DNA of 64,000 nucleotides, taken from contig NC_086286.1 in assembly GCF_963924245.1 (NCBI RefSeq), forward strand, positions 126,295,319-126,359,318, given 5' to 3'. The number at the start of each line of letters is the position of its first letter. Position 1 is the stretch's first letter. Below the pieces are notes generated by a model. It did no database searches. It saw only the letters and a program-made list of their open reading frames with translations, and had not been told where the DNA came from. The DNA comes from Chroicocephalus ridibundus (lineage: Eukaryota > Chordata > Aves > Charadriiformes > Laridae). Shown one piece after another: positions 21,870 through 34,400 of this stretch. The position numbers and the translations under genes are program-made.

Positions 21870-21965
21870 CTGCGGTAGGACTCTGGGCAAATCACAGCAT
21901 CCCTCCCATCCTCATTGCTCAGCCTTTAAAGTGAGGATGCTTTCTGCACTGAAAGGTGTTACACG
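21870..21965 (+). mobile_element. MIR-like SINE fragment
   Basis: GACTCTGGGCAAATCACAGC, then CTCATTGCTCAGCC and AAAGTGAGGATG follow the order of the MIR core (CTTGGGCAAGTCAC, CCTCAGTTTCC, AAAATGGGGAT). It is diverged. Confidence 0.5.
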
Positions 21966-22208
21966 GTTAAGGGAGTTACTTGGGAGGAAGGAAAGAACGT
22001 GAACGGGTAGGTTACTTATCTCCCCAAGTTTGGGAGTGGCATTTGATCTCCGTGGAGACATAGCTAAAGGTAGGTAAGCTGAATCTCATCTCTAATGTCT
22101 ATAAAGCAGACATTGGCTTGAGAGTTAGACTCTATTTAGGGACAATAGAGAAAAGGCTATTACTGGGACATCTGTCTCATAAACTATTTGAGATCAAATC
22201 ATCATCAG

Positions 22209-22637
22209 AGGGCTGGAGCCCCTCTGCTGTGAGGACAGGCTGAGAGAGTTGGGGTTATTCAGTCTGGAGAAGAGAAGGCTCCGGGGAGACCTTAGAGCCC
22301 CTTCCAGCACTTAAAGGGGGCCCACAGGAAAGTTGGGGAGGGACTCCGGAACAGGGAGTGCAGTGATAGGACAAGGGGTAATTTTTATAAACTGAAAGAG
22401 GTTAAATTTAGATTAGATATCAGGAAGAAATGCTTTGCACTGGGGGAGGTGAGCCCCTGGCTCAGGATGCCCAGAGAAGCCGTGGCTGCCCCATCCCTGG
22501 AGGGGTTCAAGGCCAGGTTGGCCGGGGCTTGGAGCAACCTGGTCTGGTGGGAGGTGTCCCACCCACAGCAGGAGGGTTGGATTAGATGATCTTCAAAGGT
22601 CCTTTCCAACCCAAACCATTCGATAATTCTATGATTA
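22209..22637 (+). mobile_element. CR1 LINE, 5'-truncated
   Basis: The copy reads GGCTGGAGCCCCTCTGCTGT, GAGAAGAGAAGGCTCCGGGG, CTCAGGATGCCCAGAGAAGC and GGATTAGATGATCTTCAAAG, and ends TTCGATAATTCTATGATTAT. It covers the last ~430 bp of a CR1 and includes frameshifts. Confidence 0.93.
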
Positions 22638-23104
22638 TAAAGCCTCTTTAAACACTGTCTACTTAAACATTTACTACACTCAACTGAACAATTTTCTTAT
22701 TGACTACAAATATGAGATATTTCAATAAACATATAAGATTGATAGACTTTTTTTTTTCAATTAAACAGAAGAACATGTCTTTACTGTATCAGAGAAGACA
22801 TGTTTTCCATCTAAAAAAAAAGAAGATTTTTATGAGATTTTTTTTTTTCAGAAAGGCAGCTTTTTGCTGAAGAAAGAATTATGAAAAACTAAACCGAGAG
22901 AACAATTCAGATTGTCCGATCATTTATTGCTGCTTTGGCTGTACCTTTCAGCCAAGCTGCAAAATGACAAATACAGAATCAGGGAATATTTCTAAAAATC
23001 AGGTGTGGGGGTTACCTATGTTCGGAGGCTGGAGGGAAACGGGGATCCGCGTCCTAACCCTACAGTTTGAGTTACGTTAATGGCAGACAGTAATTATGAA
23101 TGGA

Positions 23105-23240
23105 GTGAGTCAGGACTCCGCAATCACAGCTTTGCTTCTGCCATCAAATCACTGAATGCCCTTTTCCAAGTTCTTTAACCTCAGTGAGCTCTGCCTCACC
23201 TGTCCGAAGTACCAGAATGACAATTCCTCCCTTAAGGGAG
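23105..23240 (+). mobile_element. MIR-like SINE fragment
   Basis: CCAAGTTCTTTAACCTCAGT, then GAGCTCTGCCTCACCTGTCC, a degenerate AAATG-type box and ATTCCTCCCTTAAGG follow the MIR 3' order. Splice-like sites within it are therefore probably fortuitous. Confidence 0.5.
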
Positions 23241-26200
23241 CTGGGAACATCCGTTCTTCTCGGCAAAATCCTAAAGAGACGGTGAACACACACTGTTATT
23301 AGTTTCCTCCAAGGTGACAGTAATGAGTTGGAGAGAGATTGGAGTCTTTTGGGAGAAATGTCTGTAGTAATAGGCTGAGCCTTGGGAGATTACATTTTTA
23401 GCATGAAAATATTTGGCGGGGAAGGAAGATCCACAGCAACACATGGCAAAAGCACAGGCAAGCCCACTGGGGAACTGAGGCGAAGCAGCGCTGGATAAAC
23501 TGATGTGGTGATTAAATACACCATTCCCTTGATGCATTTTGATGGGAATATCTGAAAGAGCTTAATTACCTGAAGCGGTAGGAGCCTGATGCCCGCTGAT
23601 CTCACTTGGAGGCACATCTCCTGGACTTTCTGCAGGCTTGATGTCCACAAATGAGTCATGTCCTGGGAATGGTGTTAGGGAGGTGACTGTGGGAATTGCC
23701 TGCGTACACCTCATCCTGCCTAGGCATGAAAATATTTCAGGGATCCCATGGGATGGAAAGGAACAGCTTATTATTATTGACTACACCACCAACCTTTGCA
23801 AATATAGGTTCATATGTAAAAGTGGAGTCTACATCCTTTGTACAATTATAGAGGAAAAAACAGGTAATAAATAAGTCCCCAAATCCTGTAGCTTTGCACA
23901 CATTTCTGAGCTGTACAAGGAGATGAAATGTGTGTGTTATCAACATCACAGTGACACACAGGTGTCAGCCAGTCTTGGGAACAGCATTTGCTCAAGGTGC
24001 AGGGCGCGATACAACCCCGTGCAGCACCAGGTCTGCAGCACTTAGCACTGAAACAGGCACAGCGTCTCGGGGGATGAGAGGAGAAAGGATTCATCACCAT
24101 TGCTTATTATCGTCATTGCTGCTAATATTATTTCTGGGGAACTGAAGGCCAGAGATCCACCCCCCATGCTTCTAATTTATGCACAGCCCCGTTCGCAGCA
24201 TTGGTGAATGCCCTGGTAGCGAAAATGGCAGGAAAACCCTCAGCATCGGACTTAGGGTCACAGAAAAAATGGGTGCTATTTATCCCACCTAAACTCAGGC
24301 GCTCAGAGTTGTATCTCCATTAGTTGGAGACACCCCCATTCCCTGGCCAAATGTGCATGTTCTGCCTACAACCATAATATTAAACTTATTGTTAGGGTGG
24401 CACAGCTGCATTGCCTACTGGGAATGTCCCTGGTCAGTGCAAACTCCCAAAATCTATACAGGAATTACCTGGCTCAGTGCTGATTGCCCAAGCAAAAACC
24501 ATGCCAATATCTGTGCTAAATATTTATTAGAGTGGACGCTGGTGCTCCAGCACTGGTGTTTGCTGGAAGAGGCATAGCCTAAAAATCCAAGACTGAGCTA
24601 AGTTTCCTCTAATCAAAGGGGAGGGCTGAGCTCTTCCAGAAGTGGTCAGGATATTTTAAACATCTATTTTAAAATAAGACAACTCACCCTTTGTAACAAC
24701 GCCCTCCAATTAATTCTTCAATGTGTTCTCCATAATCTATAAAGGGGAGTGAGAGCACCGAGGTTGGATTTAGCTCCAGCATGCTTCCCACGGTTCAGTG
24801 AATCCCAACAACACATGAAGAGCTTGGATCAAGGTAGACAAGACCCAGATTCACCACCAGTGTTTTACTGACGGTGTAAGTAGTGTTACCATCGCTGAAC
24901 TGTCAGAGGACTTCAGCCAGGACCCAGCAATGCCCCTGCTGCTTCTGTACAAATGCTAAAGAAGAAAAAAAATAGTCCTTCACCCCAAGCACTTTACAAA
25001 CAAGAGATCCAAGCCCCAAAACACTGAGTTAACATATTTAATGTTAGGATATGGCCTTGCTCCCACCACATGCTGGTTTCATTGAGTGCAACCCCCTAAG
25101 GTTCAGTGCAACTACTTCTCATTTTCTTCCATGTAAGCTGAGGCCCAGCAGATGTAGCTTACTCCACCCCTTTCTTGCACCCCTTTAGCACCTAATCACA
25201 CCCGCATCAATGTGAGGTAGCTCCACGAAAGGGAATGAGGTGCTGTGATTTCCGCCCTGAGACCTGCAGGGAAGAAACAGGCGGAGGGGACACCAAAGCT
25301 CAGCTCTAGCGGAAATAGATCTCAAGATGGTGAAAGTCCTGAGCTCCCTGCAGCAGCTGAAGTTACTTAATGTTTAGGCTCTTTGGGTTGTGGTCACACG
25401 ACTTACTGGTAGCTGTCTGCAAAAGACCTGTCTTTCTATGTAGCTCTGCAAAAGCAGCTGAGAAGATGCAGCAGAGTCCATGGGTGTGCTAAGGTCCAAA
25501 TTCTCTACAACACCCTTTTCCTTTCACTAGGGCACAAAGAACTTGTATTTAATACATTTTAATGCACTTCTAATACAAACTCATGCAAGCCTGCTGAGGA
25601 GCTGGCATCTTCTGGGGCTTCCAAGAAGCCTTTGGTCCAGCCAGAAGCTGATCCTGATGTAGTGGTGTAAACCCAGAGGGGACGAAAGTCAATGAAATTG
25701 CTTAGATATGAAAAAAGGATGAGAGAAGCTGACCCCATTGGTGTTTAAATCTACTCGTACAGTTTGTAGTTCATGGCTGTACCACAGTATGGATGGAGGT
25801 GGCTGGAAAACGAGCCCCATGCAGGGCAACAGCAAGGAGAAGTTGTGGGGTAAATGGGGAATTGTAGGAAGCCTTGGAGGACCACTTTGAAACCATTCTG
25901 GAGGATAGATGGGCATGGGTAATTCCTATTCACACCTTAAAAAGAAGGAATATAGTTCCAGGGGAGAGACAGAGCCGAGTGGAGGTAACCAGTGCCAATC
26001 CTGTTTCAGCAATGGGTCAAGAGGAAGGATGGTCTGCAGGGAGCTGTTGGGTGGCTGTAGTAACATCTTGAGCAATGTGGACACTCCTCTGCGGACTGCG
26101 TCCTGGACTGGGACACATCTCTGGCTACACCTGTGCTATAGAACAAAACTGCACCAGCACTGACTGTCTCACCCTCACGCCAGCAGGCATCACTGGCCAT

Positions 26201-28261
26201 GCCTTTGCTTATTCAGCTTCCAAAATCAGGTGGCCCCACCCAAACTGCCTCTTGGGAACAGTCCTTGATCTGTGTTGACTCCTGACCTGCACCTAGGAAT
26301 AGGTTGGGGTGCATCAAATGGCTTAGACCAAAAAATATACCAAAGATTACAACTACCATTTAATGGTGAGAAGAGCACTGACGTTTGAAGAGAAGGTTTT
26401 GGTAGGTCCCTCTTGCCAGCAGTCACAAGCACTCTTTTCACTCTCACACTCCAAGCTCTTCTCAATCCCTCCTGCACTTCTCCAGCAAAGACATTTCACT
26501 TGCAGGACACATCTGAGCCAACTGCTCCCTCACCAGACTTTTGCTTTCGGGCCAAATGTCCCCTCATGGACTTTTGTTGGTCTTGTACAGACTCCCTCTT
26601 TCCTGATGTCCTGGCCATACTCCACACAGTCCTCTGTGCTTGCCTCCAGTCTCCACTCTGTGCCACCAACCACCCACCATTTTGCTGCCATGTCCATTTG
26701 CTGTTCCCAAGGCTAAGGTAGGGCAAGAGAGAGAGCAGTCTGTCCTATCTCCACAGTTCCACCTCTCCCTCCAAACCCCCAGAGACAAATTGTCCTGCCT
26801 TTTCTTTACAGAAAGACAGTAAAGGTCAGGGAATGAACCAGAAAAGTTGTGTTTCCACTACTCAGACACATGCTTTTTCATCCCAATTAATCTAGACATC
26901 GGTTTCTGCCAAGCTTAGACCTTTTGGTGCTTCAGCTGGCTTGGTTTCCCCAGCTCCTCACACTGGAGATGTCCTGCACTGGGGCAAGGCAGGAAAAGCC
27001 TGTCTGCTTTCTGAATAGGAAGCAATTTAGGGTGGCTTAAAATTACAATTTAAACAAAGCCATACTCTGTGGTTACAGCCATTAACCTCAGGGTTTCTTT
27101 TAAAAAACCCTTCCAATCAGGAACAATTTCTAGGTTTGTAGAGGTAATATGAAGCAACTTGTCTTCAGAGTCCTGCATCTCCCAGTGTCTCATTGCTCCT
27201 GATCCCCCATAGCTTCCTCTCTCAGCAGCCCACATCTCTGATTGCCTCCTTCATTGGTCTCTATGTTTTTGGGCCTTGTGTGAGAGCACAAGCTGTTCTC
27301 AGGACTTATTTTCAAGTATTAGTACTTCTGCTAGAGTGACAGATGGGAGAAAATGCACTAATAGAGTGAGAGCCCAGGACGTAGTTTCTGAAATATCAGA
27401 AAAAATGCACCTCTAGATGTTTGTCAGGAACTCACAAAGCCCTCAAAGCTGTGTTTTCCATCCTGGCTTCTTAAACTGAAATGGTATTTTTCATTTTATT
27501 CCCCCCTCCACTCCTCCTCTCAAAAAAAAAAAAAAAAAAGGAGTTGTGGAAGTACATTCTGGCTCCGGCTCCTTCTCAGGACTTTGGACTGTCATGATCG
27601 TCCCATCCATTATTCAGTGGGCTGATTATGAATGAATCAGCATAGACCCCTCCCCTTTGAAAGCTGAGAAAAGATGTAACTTCGTCAGAATGCCCCATGG
27701 CCCTTCCCGACCCAGCTGACTGCAAAGGGAAACTTAGTTTCTTAGTGACGTTTAATTAAAATTTAATTAATTTGTTAAGAAGTGGTGGATGTCCTGAATA
27801 GATTTTTGTTTCAAAGGGAACACTTGAAAATTGGAGCTCTGGTCCTGCGTAGTGTTGGGAAAGTAATGAAAGGACACATTTTTGTAAGGAAGGTGGTCAG
27901 ATTGTAAAATCTGTGGGGCAAGAAGCACAGGAGGGTTGGGGGGGATGTGTCTGATCCATGACTGAAGTTGTATTATTTGCAAAGCAAATAAAGGATGAAT
28001 TATTATTAAACGTCCTCTGATCTGAAAAGTCATCAAGAAGCAAAGATCCCCTTCAAGTTATAAAGCCTTGGCTAAATTCTGCCTAGACCAAGCAATCCAG
28101 GAGCAATCACACAGTAAAGCTCAGCTACCTTTCTGGTTGCACTTCTCTTTTCCTCCTTCCTTCCTCTCACAATCCACCCTGCAACAATTTCATCAGACTG
28201 AGACCTGATCCCGTATCGAATGTGCTGAATGGATAAAATCTGCAGCAGAAACAAGTTGTCT

Positions 28262-28440
28262 GTGAGATTAGTTCGCCTCTGAAATCAAGATTATGCAAAC
28301 AGGACCCACCCTAATTTGCATGAACAGGCTGTGCATTATTTTATGATTAAACAGCTCTGTAAGCATCAAAATATCTAATCTCTCAGGTTAGCCTGTGCAG
28401 GGTCTAATCCGGGACAGATTAGTACGTCTCTTCAGCTCTG
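28262..28440. promoter_or_regulatory. Candidate enhancer with paired POU octamers and OTX/CRX sites
   Basis: A perfect octamer ATTTGCAT lies at 28314-28321, and its inverted form ATGCAAAC at 28293-28300, 14 bp apart. Downstream are TAATCC (28405-28410, an OTX/CRX core) and GATTAG (28418-28423), with another GATTA near 28266. No repeat signature is seen. The motifs are visible; the regulatory role is inference. Confidence 0.3.
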
Positions 28441-28957
28441 CTCTACATCTTCAATATGATGCTTAGGGCCTGGTGGCGCCGGGGGTTCAAGCACTATTCA
28501 GGCACAGGTGCCAGCTCTGTCTTGAGTTATGCATTAATGGCATCGCAATTTTGTTTCATAGATACTCTAAATCCCCCAGTGAGCAAACAGGTTTACTCCA
28601 GCATCAGTACAAAACCCGGTTATCTCTCCTTGGCCATGTGGTGGACATGGACCACCTCCAAAAGGTGAGTGAGATGGGAAGCCAACCAACATATAATGTA
28701 AAACTACTTTGTGCCATAGTGCTATTCCCTCTTCTCTTTCCATCCAGTGCAGGAGATAGATAGGTAGACAACTGTTTTTTCACCCAACTGTTATGTGGAC
28801 GTCTCCTGCTGCTGATTTCTCTCATCACTTGCTCCATCCTTTTCATTCTCAATGGAGGCATGAAGCAGAAAGGGATCATCCTCACCTTTCAGCTGAAGTC
28901 TGACTCCTGCCTTTGATGCATTAGTTCAAGTAAGAAAGAATTTCAAAATAACAAGAA

Positions 28958-29011
28958 GATGGATGGATGGATGGATGGATGGATGGATGGATGGATGGAT
29001 GGACGGATGGT
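28958..29011. repeat. (GGAT)n microsatellite
   Basis: About thirteen GGAT units, nearly perfect, with one GGAC interruption near the 3' end. Confidence 0.96.
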
Positions 29012-29084
29012 GGAAGGAAGAAGAGCCCAAGAGGAGAATAATCCTTATTACACTGTCTGAAGCGTAGTGGGTAGAGGAGACCTA

Positions 29085-29672
29085 CTCTCCTTTGTATAGA
29101 AGTATTTGGTACTTGTTAGACACATCCAGAATACTGTATCTGGTTTTGGGCTTCCCAGTTTGGGGCTTTTCCACAAGGAGGAGATTGACAGACTGGAGTC
29201 AGATAGAAGGTCACCAACATGGATAAGGGGCTAAAGCACAGGATTTACAAGGAGCATCTGAGAAGAATGCATTCGTCCAGCCCTTAGCAGGGATATCCGA
29301 GGGGAATCTTATTGCTGTCTTCAACTTCTTAATGGGAGGATATAGGGAAGGTAGAGTCAGATTCTCCTTGGATGTCCACAGTGAAAGGAAAAGAGGCAAT
29401 GAACTTTGATTTCAAGAACAGAAGTCCAAGTTAGACATTAAGGGAGGTGGAAAAAAATCACCATGAAGATGATCAAAAATTGGAGGAGGTACCCAGAGGT
29501 GTTGAGGGATCTCCATCCTTGGCAATATTCAAAATGTAACTGAATGTGACGCGGAGTAATATGTTATAACTGAAGTTGGATCTAACTTCAGTCTCACTCC
29601 GCTTTGAGTGGGGGGTTGGACCAGAGACCTCCTGAGGTCCCTTCAGAGCTGCATCACTCCATGATTCCATGA
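29085..29672 (+). mobile_element. Old, diverged CR1 LINE
   Basis: The order of CR1 3' features is kept, with many substitutions: CCAGAATACTGTATCTGGTT, CAACTTCTTAATGGGAGG, TTAGACATTAAGGGAGGTGG, GTTGGACCAGAGACCTCCTG, and a 3' end CATCACTCCATGATTCCATG. Confidence 0.78.
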
Positions 29673-30877
29673 AGAGCCCAGGACAAGTCCCCAGCTGCAG
29701 GTGTTCTGCCCAATGTTGGCTGTAAGGGAAGCTTCAAGGAAGTTCACACCAAGCTCCACAGTCAAAGGTGACTGTCCATCAGTGCGCAGAGCAGTGCTGA
29801 GCACACATCGGGCACACCCAGCCGTGTGAAGCCACTCTGTTATCTCATATGCAAACAAGGGAAGTATTAACTCTAATTCACGTCTTGGCAGCAAGTGGGG
29901 GCGAGAAAGTAACAAACTGCCTGATGATGTTTATAAATGGCCATAACAATGCAGATACTTCAAAGTACTAAAGTACTGAGTGGTTTTGCCTGCTCTGAAA
30001 CCACTAAGACAATGCAAACTGAGGCTCTTGCAGGGTAAAGCCCTCCAGACACCAATATAGTCATATCCAACAAAGCCACAACCAACAGAAGCAACACAAA
30101 AAAGTTTATTGCGGTATCTGTAAATCAAACAGTGCCTTGTACATTCTCAGGGCCTCCATTCACCTGATACAGTTTGGCCATGTCCATACTGTCAAATTCA
30201 GCATCCAAAACAGGGTGGTCCTGTGCTAACTCCCGATCCATACCTGGGAGTTGGTTCTGAGAGTGGTGCAAGGTCATGCTGGAACCGTGCCAGGGACTTG
30301 GCATTAGTTTTGGTAGTAGCCGAAGTTGGCAGTGACTCCAGTCCTGGAATTTAATAGAAAATGCTCCGTTAGGAATCTTCACACCTCTCATTAAAGAGTT
30401 GGGGCCACATCAGTGAAGAGACAGAGCTGGGCAAGGTGGTGACATGCCTATAGAAGCAGGGGTGGAGGCTTAACAAATCGAGGCAGTGGTTTTGGAAAAA
30501 GGAAAGGCTACCCTTGTTCACTGGGAAGAGCCCATCTGCACTGCAGTTTGCAGCAGTGGAGTGGCCAGGTTTCTGCAAAACTACAGAGCCAGTTTCTCAT
30601 TCCCGACCAGACTGTAATACCCAACATGATTATAAAACGCGGTGTCAAATGAAGGGTTGAATTCTGGATTAATTTCAAGGGTGTAAAACCATAGTAGCTC
30701 TTTCAACTGTAATCTCATTACTCTAGATTAATACTGCTGTGACGGAGAATTTGTATCTAGACCTGATGCCCAAGAATGTAAGTCCAAAGCTGTATAAGAT
30801 ACAAGTAAAATCAGTTGCAATATTTTTTGCTGCCATGCAACGGTCTGAAGTCTCAGTTTTTTATTTAACTTTTCACT
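29673..30877. other. Intergenic region, nothing recognised
   Basis: Unique-looking sequence without a credible gene. Open frames are under 90 codons on the minus strand and have no known domain. Confidence 0.4.
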
Positions 30878-31456
30878 TCACAGAATCCCAGAATGGTGGG
30901 GGTTGGAAGGGACCTCTGGAGATCATCCCATCCAACCCCCTGCCAGAGCAGGGTCACCCAGAGCAGGTGGCACAGGAATGCGTCCAGGCGGGGTTGGAAT
31001 GTCTCCAGAGACGGAGACTCCACCACCTCTCTGGGCAGCCTGTGCCAGGGCTCTGCCACCCTCACAGCAAAGAAGTTCCTCCTCATGTTGAGGTGGAACT
31101 TGCTGTGGTCAAGTTTGTGCCTGTTACCCCTTGTCCTGTCCCTGGGCACCACTGAGAAGATCCTGGCCCCATCCTCCTGACACCCACCCTTTCAGTATTT
31201 ACAAGCGTTGATAAGATCCGCCCTCAGTCATCTTTTTTCCAGACTGAAAAGACCCAAATGCTTCAGCCTTTCTTCATAAGAGAGATGTTCCGGTCCCCTC
31301 ATCATCTTGGTAGCCCTTTGCTGTCCCCTCTCCAGCAGTTCCCTGTCCTTCTTGAACCAGGGAGCCCAGAACTGGACACTGTACTCCATACGTGGCCTCA
31401 CCAAGGCAGAGTAGAGAGGAAGGATGATCTCTCTCCACCTGCTGGCCACACTCTGG
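30878..31456 (-). mobile_element. CR1 LINE, reverse orientation
   Basis: Read on the plus strand it begins CACAGAATCCCAGAATGGTG, continues with GGAAGGGACCTCTGGAGATC and CTTCTTGAACCAGGGAGCCC, and ends near CTCCACCTGCTGGCCACACT. On the minus strand it translates in pieces to CR1 ORF2 C-terminal blocks (AVRVAEPWHRLPREVVESPS and REIILPLYSALVRPRMEYSV), with frameshifts. It is relatively little diverged. Confidence 0.95.
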
Positions 31457-34400
31457 TGTGCTGTAAATATACTTTGAAAAGGTTGGGACAAGGAAAGTAT
31501 CTGGACATAGCCCAAGAGCAGAGCTCAAAGCCACATTGCCTGAGTTACAACAGTCCCTTGAGCCAGTCTTGCAAAGGAGCAAATTCTCACACATCTCTGT
31601 ATTGTGTGCGTGTGTCGAGTAAAGCTGCTTACTGCAGTGAAGACAGGCACATGTAGGGGTGAGCATCGCTTCACCCCGCATTGGCAGGAGCCACAGGCAG
31701 GACCCCCTCTTGCCCGCCAGCCTCAGGGGAGCGCGGGGATGTTTACCCGCCACGCTCAGATCCCCGCTTGGCAGGGGATGGGTGGAATGTTGTCATCTCT
31801 ATTACAAAACAGGGAAGCTCTTCAGCAGCTCACTGGGAGGTAGGGTGAGGGCATGATTTCATACCAATCACACAGGTATGAATATGCCAGCAACCCTACC
31901 AGACTTGTTCTGCCGGGCTGTGCTCCCAGACATTTTGCCCAGAGCATGACTGCTCCTGGTGTCCCCAGCAACCACAGCTCTAACAAACCCTTCCCTCCTG
32001 GGCTTTCCCCACCCTGGGGCAGCTCTCAGACCACCATGGACTCTTTTGCCTGTATTTACACGCAGTGTAAATTGTACTCCCTCTCTGAAACAACAGCTGC
32101 CTGCTACGGCCTGGATATTGAGCTAACCATCCCACGCTCTTTACGTAAACCCTCTCTGGAGGAATCTTTTCCTTTCCATTGGCAGGGAAGACCCAAAGGT
32201 TGCGACATGCCTTACTTAGAGACCTTGGGACGGTCTTAAGTGTATGTGGGATGAAGCTGGGGATGACCAGGCTGCAGGGGTCAGATGGTGCTGTTGCAGG
32301 GAGCCCAGGTGTGGGACTCGTGATGGGCTGGAGGAGACTGTTGGTGCTGAGCTGTGCATAGGCTGGGAGGTTGGGTTTCACGTGCTGGCCTAAAGGCATT
32401 CGCTGATGTCTTACCCAAAAGGGGCCTGAGTTGAGGCCATTCCATGGTCTGGATCTGGCCCACTAGCCACCATGCTGGAGAAGTAACAAGTCACTGAATG
32501 TTCAGATGAAAACTGTGCATCAAAAATGCACAATTTGGGTTATTTCTTCTCCTGCTGGTCTTGGGGTGCTGGTCTCTTCTCACCCCTTCCCACCAGCTGG
32601 GGTGACACAATGGGCAAACAGCACTTCCTGGACCACACAAGGTCACTCCTCTGTTTCCTTTCCTCTCCTTGACGCGCTCCTCCATCTTCCTCACCATTTT
32701 TGTAGAGGACATCCAGGTGGGCACTGCGCTGCGGATCTCAAACTTGGTTGCAGGGCTCCCACTCTGGGAGCTCCCACAGGAGCTGGCACCCCTTCCCTCT
32801 ACAGTGGCTCTTTTTGTGGTTGTGAGGTCCCTTTGGGCTCTGCAAGAGGCTTTGGGAAGCCAGAGCCGAGATCTGGTGCCCCATTAGAAAACTGTCAACT
32901 CCCATTATTGGCTATTTCTAGAGGGAAAAGAAAAAGAACTAAACACATCCCTGAAGGTGAAAGTAAAATAAGAGGGAGAAAAGAAAAGAAAGAGGGCCTG
33001 GGAAGAGCAGGGGTTCAGTGAAGTAGCTGACAGGGTGGATTTTGAATCCCAAAAGGACACACAGTGCATCCTATAATATTGTCGTGTTGGGGAGTTTCAA
33101 GGCATGTCCCTTTTCAGCACAGCCAGGAGAAATCCAGGTGTCTTTCCCTGGACATGTTGAATGTCCCAAGTGCCAGAGTTGTGATTAAATCTCATCCCCT
33201 AAAATTTTTTCCAAGAGGGACAAGTCTGCGGGGTGGACAGGCAAGGAGCCTCCAGTTTGCACGCAGTAGCATTTCCCTGGGGAAGTGTTTCTGCACTGAT
33301 TCACACCCCCTCTGGCCCTTGAGAGCCTGACCGTAGTCAGCTTTCTTCTTCCTCAAGGTTCAGCCCTCTCCACCCTCTTCGTCATGTTCCTTGCTTTCCT
33401 CCTAGGGTCCAGCTTTTTCTTCTCTCTGAATCCAGCAAAGGGGTCATGATGAGAAGAGCAGATTAATCGGCATTAGGGTACAGGCAATGGGCTAACTGGT
33501 CTATATACACCGTTACACAGTTAGCACGGTCCCAGGTCTGGCTTTGGTCTAGGCCAAATAAGTCCCAGGCGCAGACTTGGGGATAGCATGTACCAAAAGA
33601 CCATCCCCAGTCCCAGACAGTTAGGAAGCATTCATCTTGTTTTGGAGGAAGTTCAATACTGTGGACAATGCCAGCTCTGACAATTGGCTTCAGGACCAGA
33701 AAATGACTACAAGCACCATTTAGTTTCCTAGTAGTGGTGTCATCTTCCTGTTCTGTATCAGTATTGCATCTCCAAAACCTATGCATGAAAATGCTGGAGC
33801 GAACAAATCATGGTTATCATTACCTCTCCTCTCCAAACCAAAGAATAAGTGGTAGTTTTGTCTGAAAACTGAGATTATCCACCCTTCTATGTCTCTCCCT
33901 TCCCAGTCCCTATGTTTATCAGAACAGTTGCTCCTGTGGTCATTATTTGTGTACACCCCAGAGAATACAGGACATTCTCCAGCATGAGAAGGTGCATTTA
34001 CCTGGTGCGTCCAAGTCCTACATCCTCTGGTTAACCACATCTGCCAATCAGGTCAGCTAACGGGTTAATGCCCCCGTTGCCAGAGCACGTGTTAGAGAAT
34101 TCAGAGTCTGCAGTGCAGACAGGAGAACACTGGAGATTTTGGTGTCCTACTCAGCAGTATCATTTCCATCACCGCTTTTTGGAGTTCAAACTGTTCACAG
34201 TAGCATCAGCTCCTGGGATGAGTGGGAGAGATTTCCCCGTGTGTTGATATGACTGGGGCCAAATCTTCAGGTTCAGATTTAGAGGACCTTCTCACATACG
34301 ACGCCCTCCACCTCCTCTGTGTGGCCTGAGCTCTTCCCAGCAAAGATGTTCCTTAAGGAAGATCTCCATTAAGTCTGTATACGCCTACAGCTTCGCTGGA

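Larger units (their letters stand above)
19689..22208. other. Non-coding region, probably C8orf74 intron
   Basis: Upstream of the 19688 acceptor, further C8orf74 exons must lie at higher coordinates on the minus strand, but none could be recognised. The stretch holds AT-rich DNA, an A-rich AAACCAAAAC tract (about 20980-21010), a (GATT)n repeat and a MIR-like trace. Confidence 0.4.
22638..28957. other. Intergenic or intronic region, no gene recognised
   Basis: AT-rich DNA with a MIR-like trace at 23105-23240, an A run at about 27521-27539 and an AT-rich block GTTTAATTAAAATTTAATTA near 27748-27770. No open frame has a recognisable product. The unlocated 5' exon of C8orf74 (minus strand) may lie here. 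Two attractive splice-site pairs on the minus strand (24688-24736 and the 23190 donor) do not give a compatible frame or fall in a SINE. Confidence 0.4.

Noticed and set aside
23190..23270. Minus-strand exon with strong acceptor and ACAG|GTGAGG donor
   Set aside because: It lies in a MIR-like SINE and its translation resembles nothing known.
24688..24736. Possible upstream C8orf74 exon on the minus strand (CCCTTTATAG acceptor, AAAGG|GTGAGT donor)
   Set aside because: The only open frame ends in phase 2, but the acceptor at 19688 needs phase 1; the frame that would fit has a TAA.
25145..25270. Minus-strand FPFVELPHI, reminiscent of FPWVEVAQV in human C8orf74
   Set aside because: The match is nine residues only, and the frame stops before any good donor in the required phase; probably chance.
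26006..26200. Minus-strand ATG frame MASDACWREG with a GTGAGA donor as a first exon
   Set aside because: No similarity to the C8orf74 N-terminus and no supporting promoter context.
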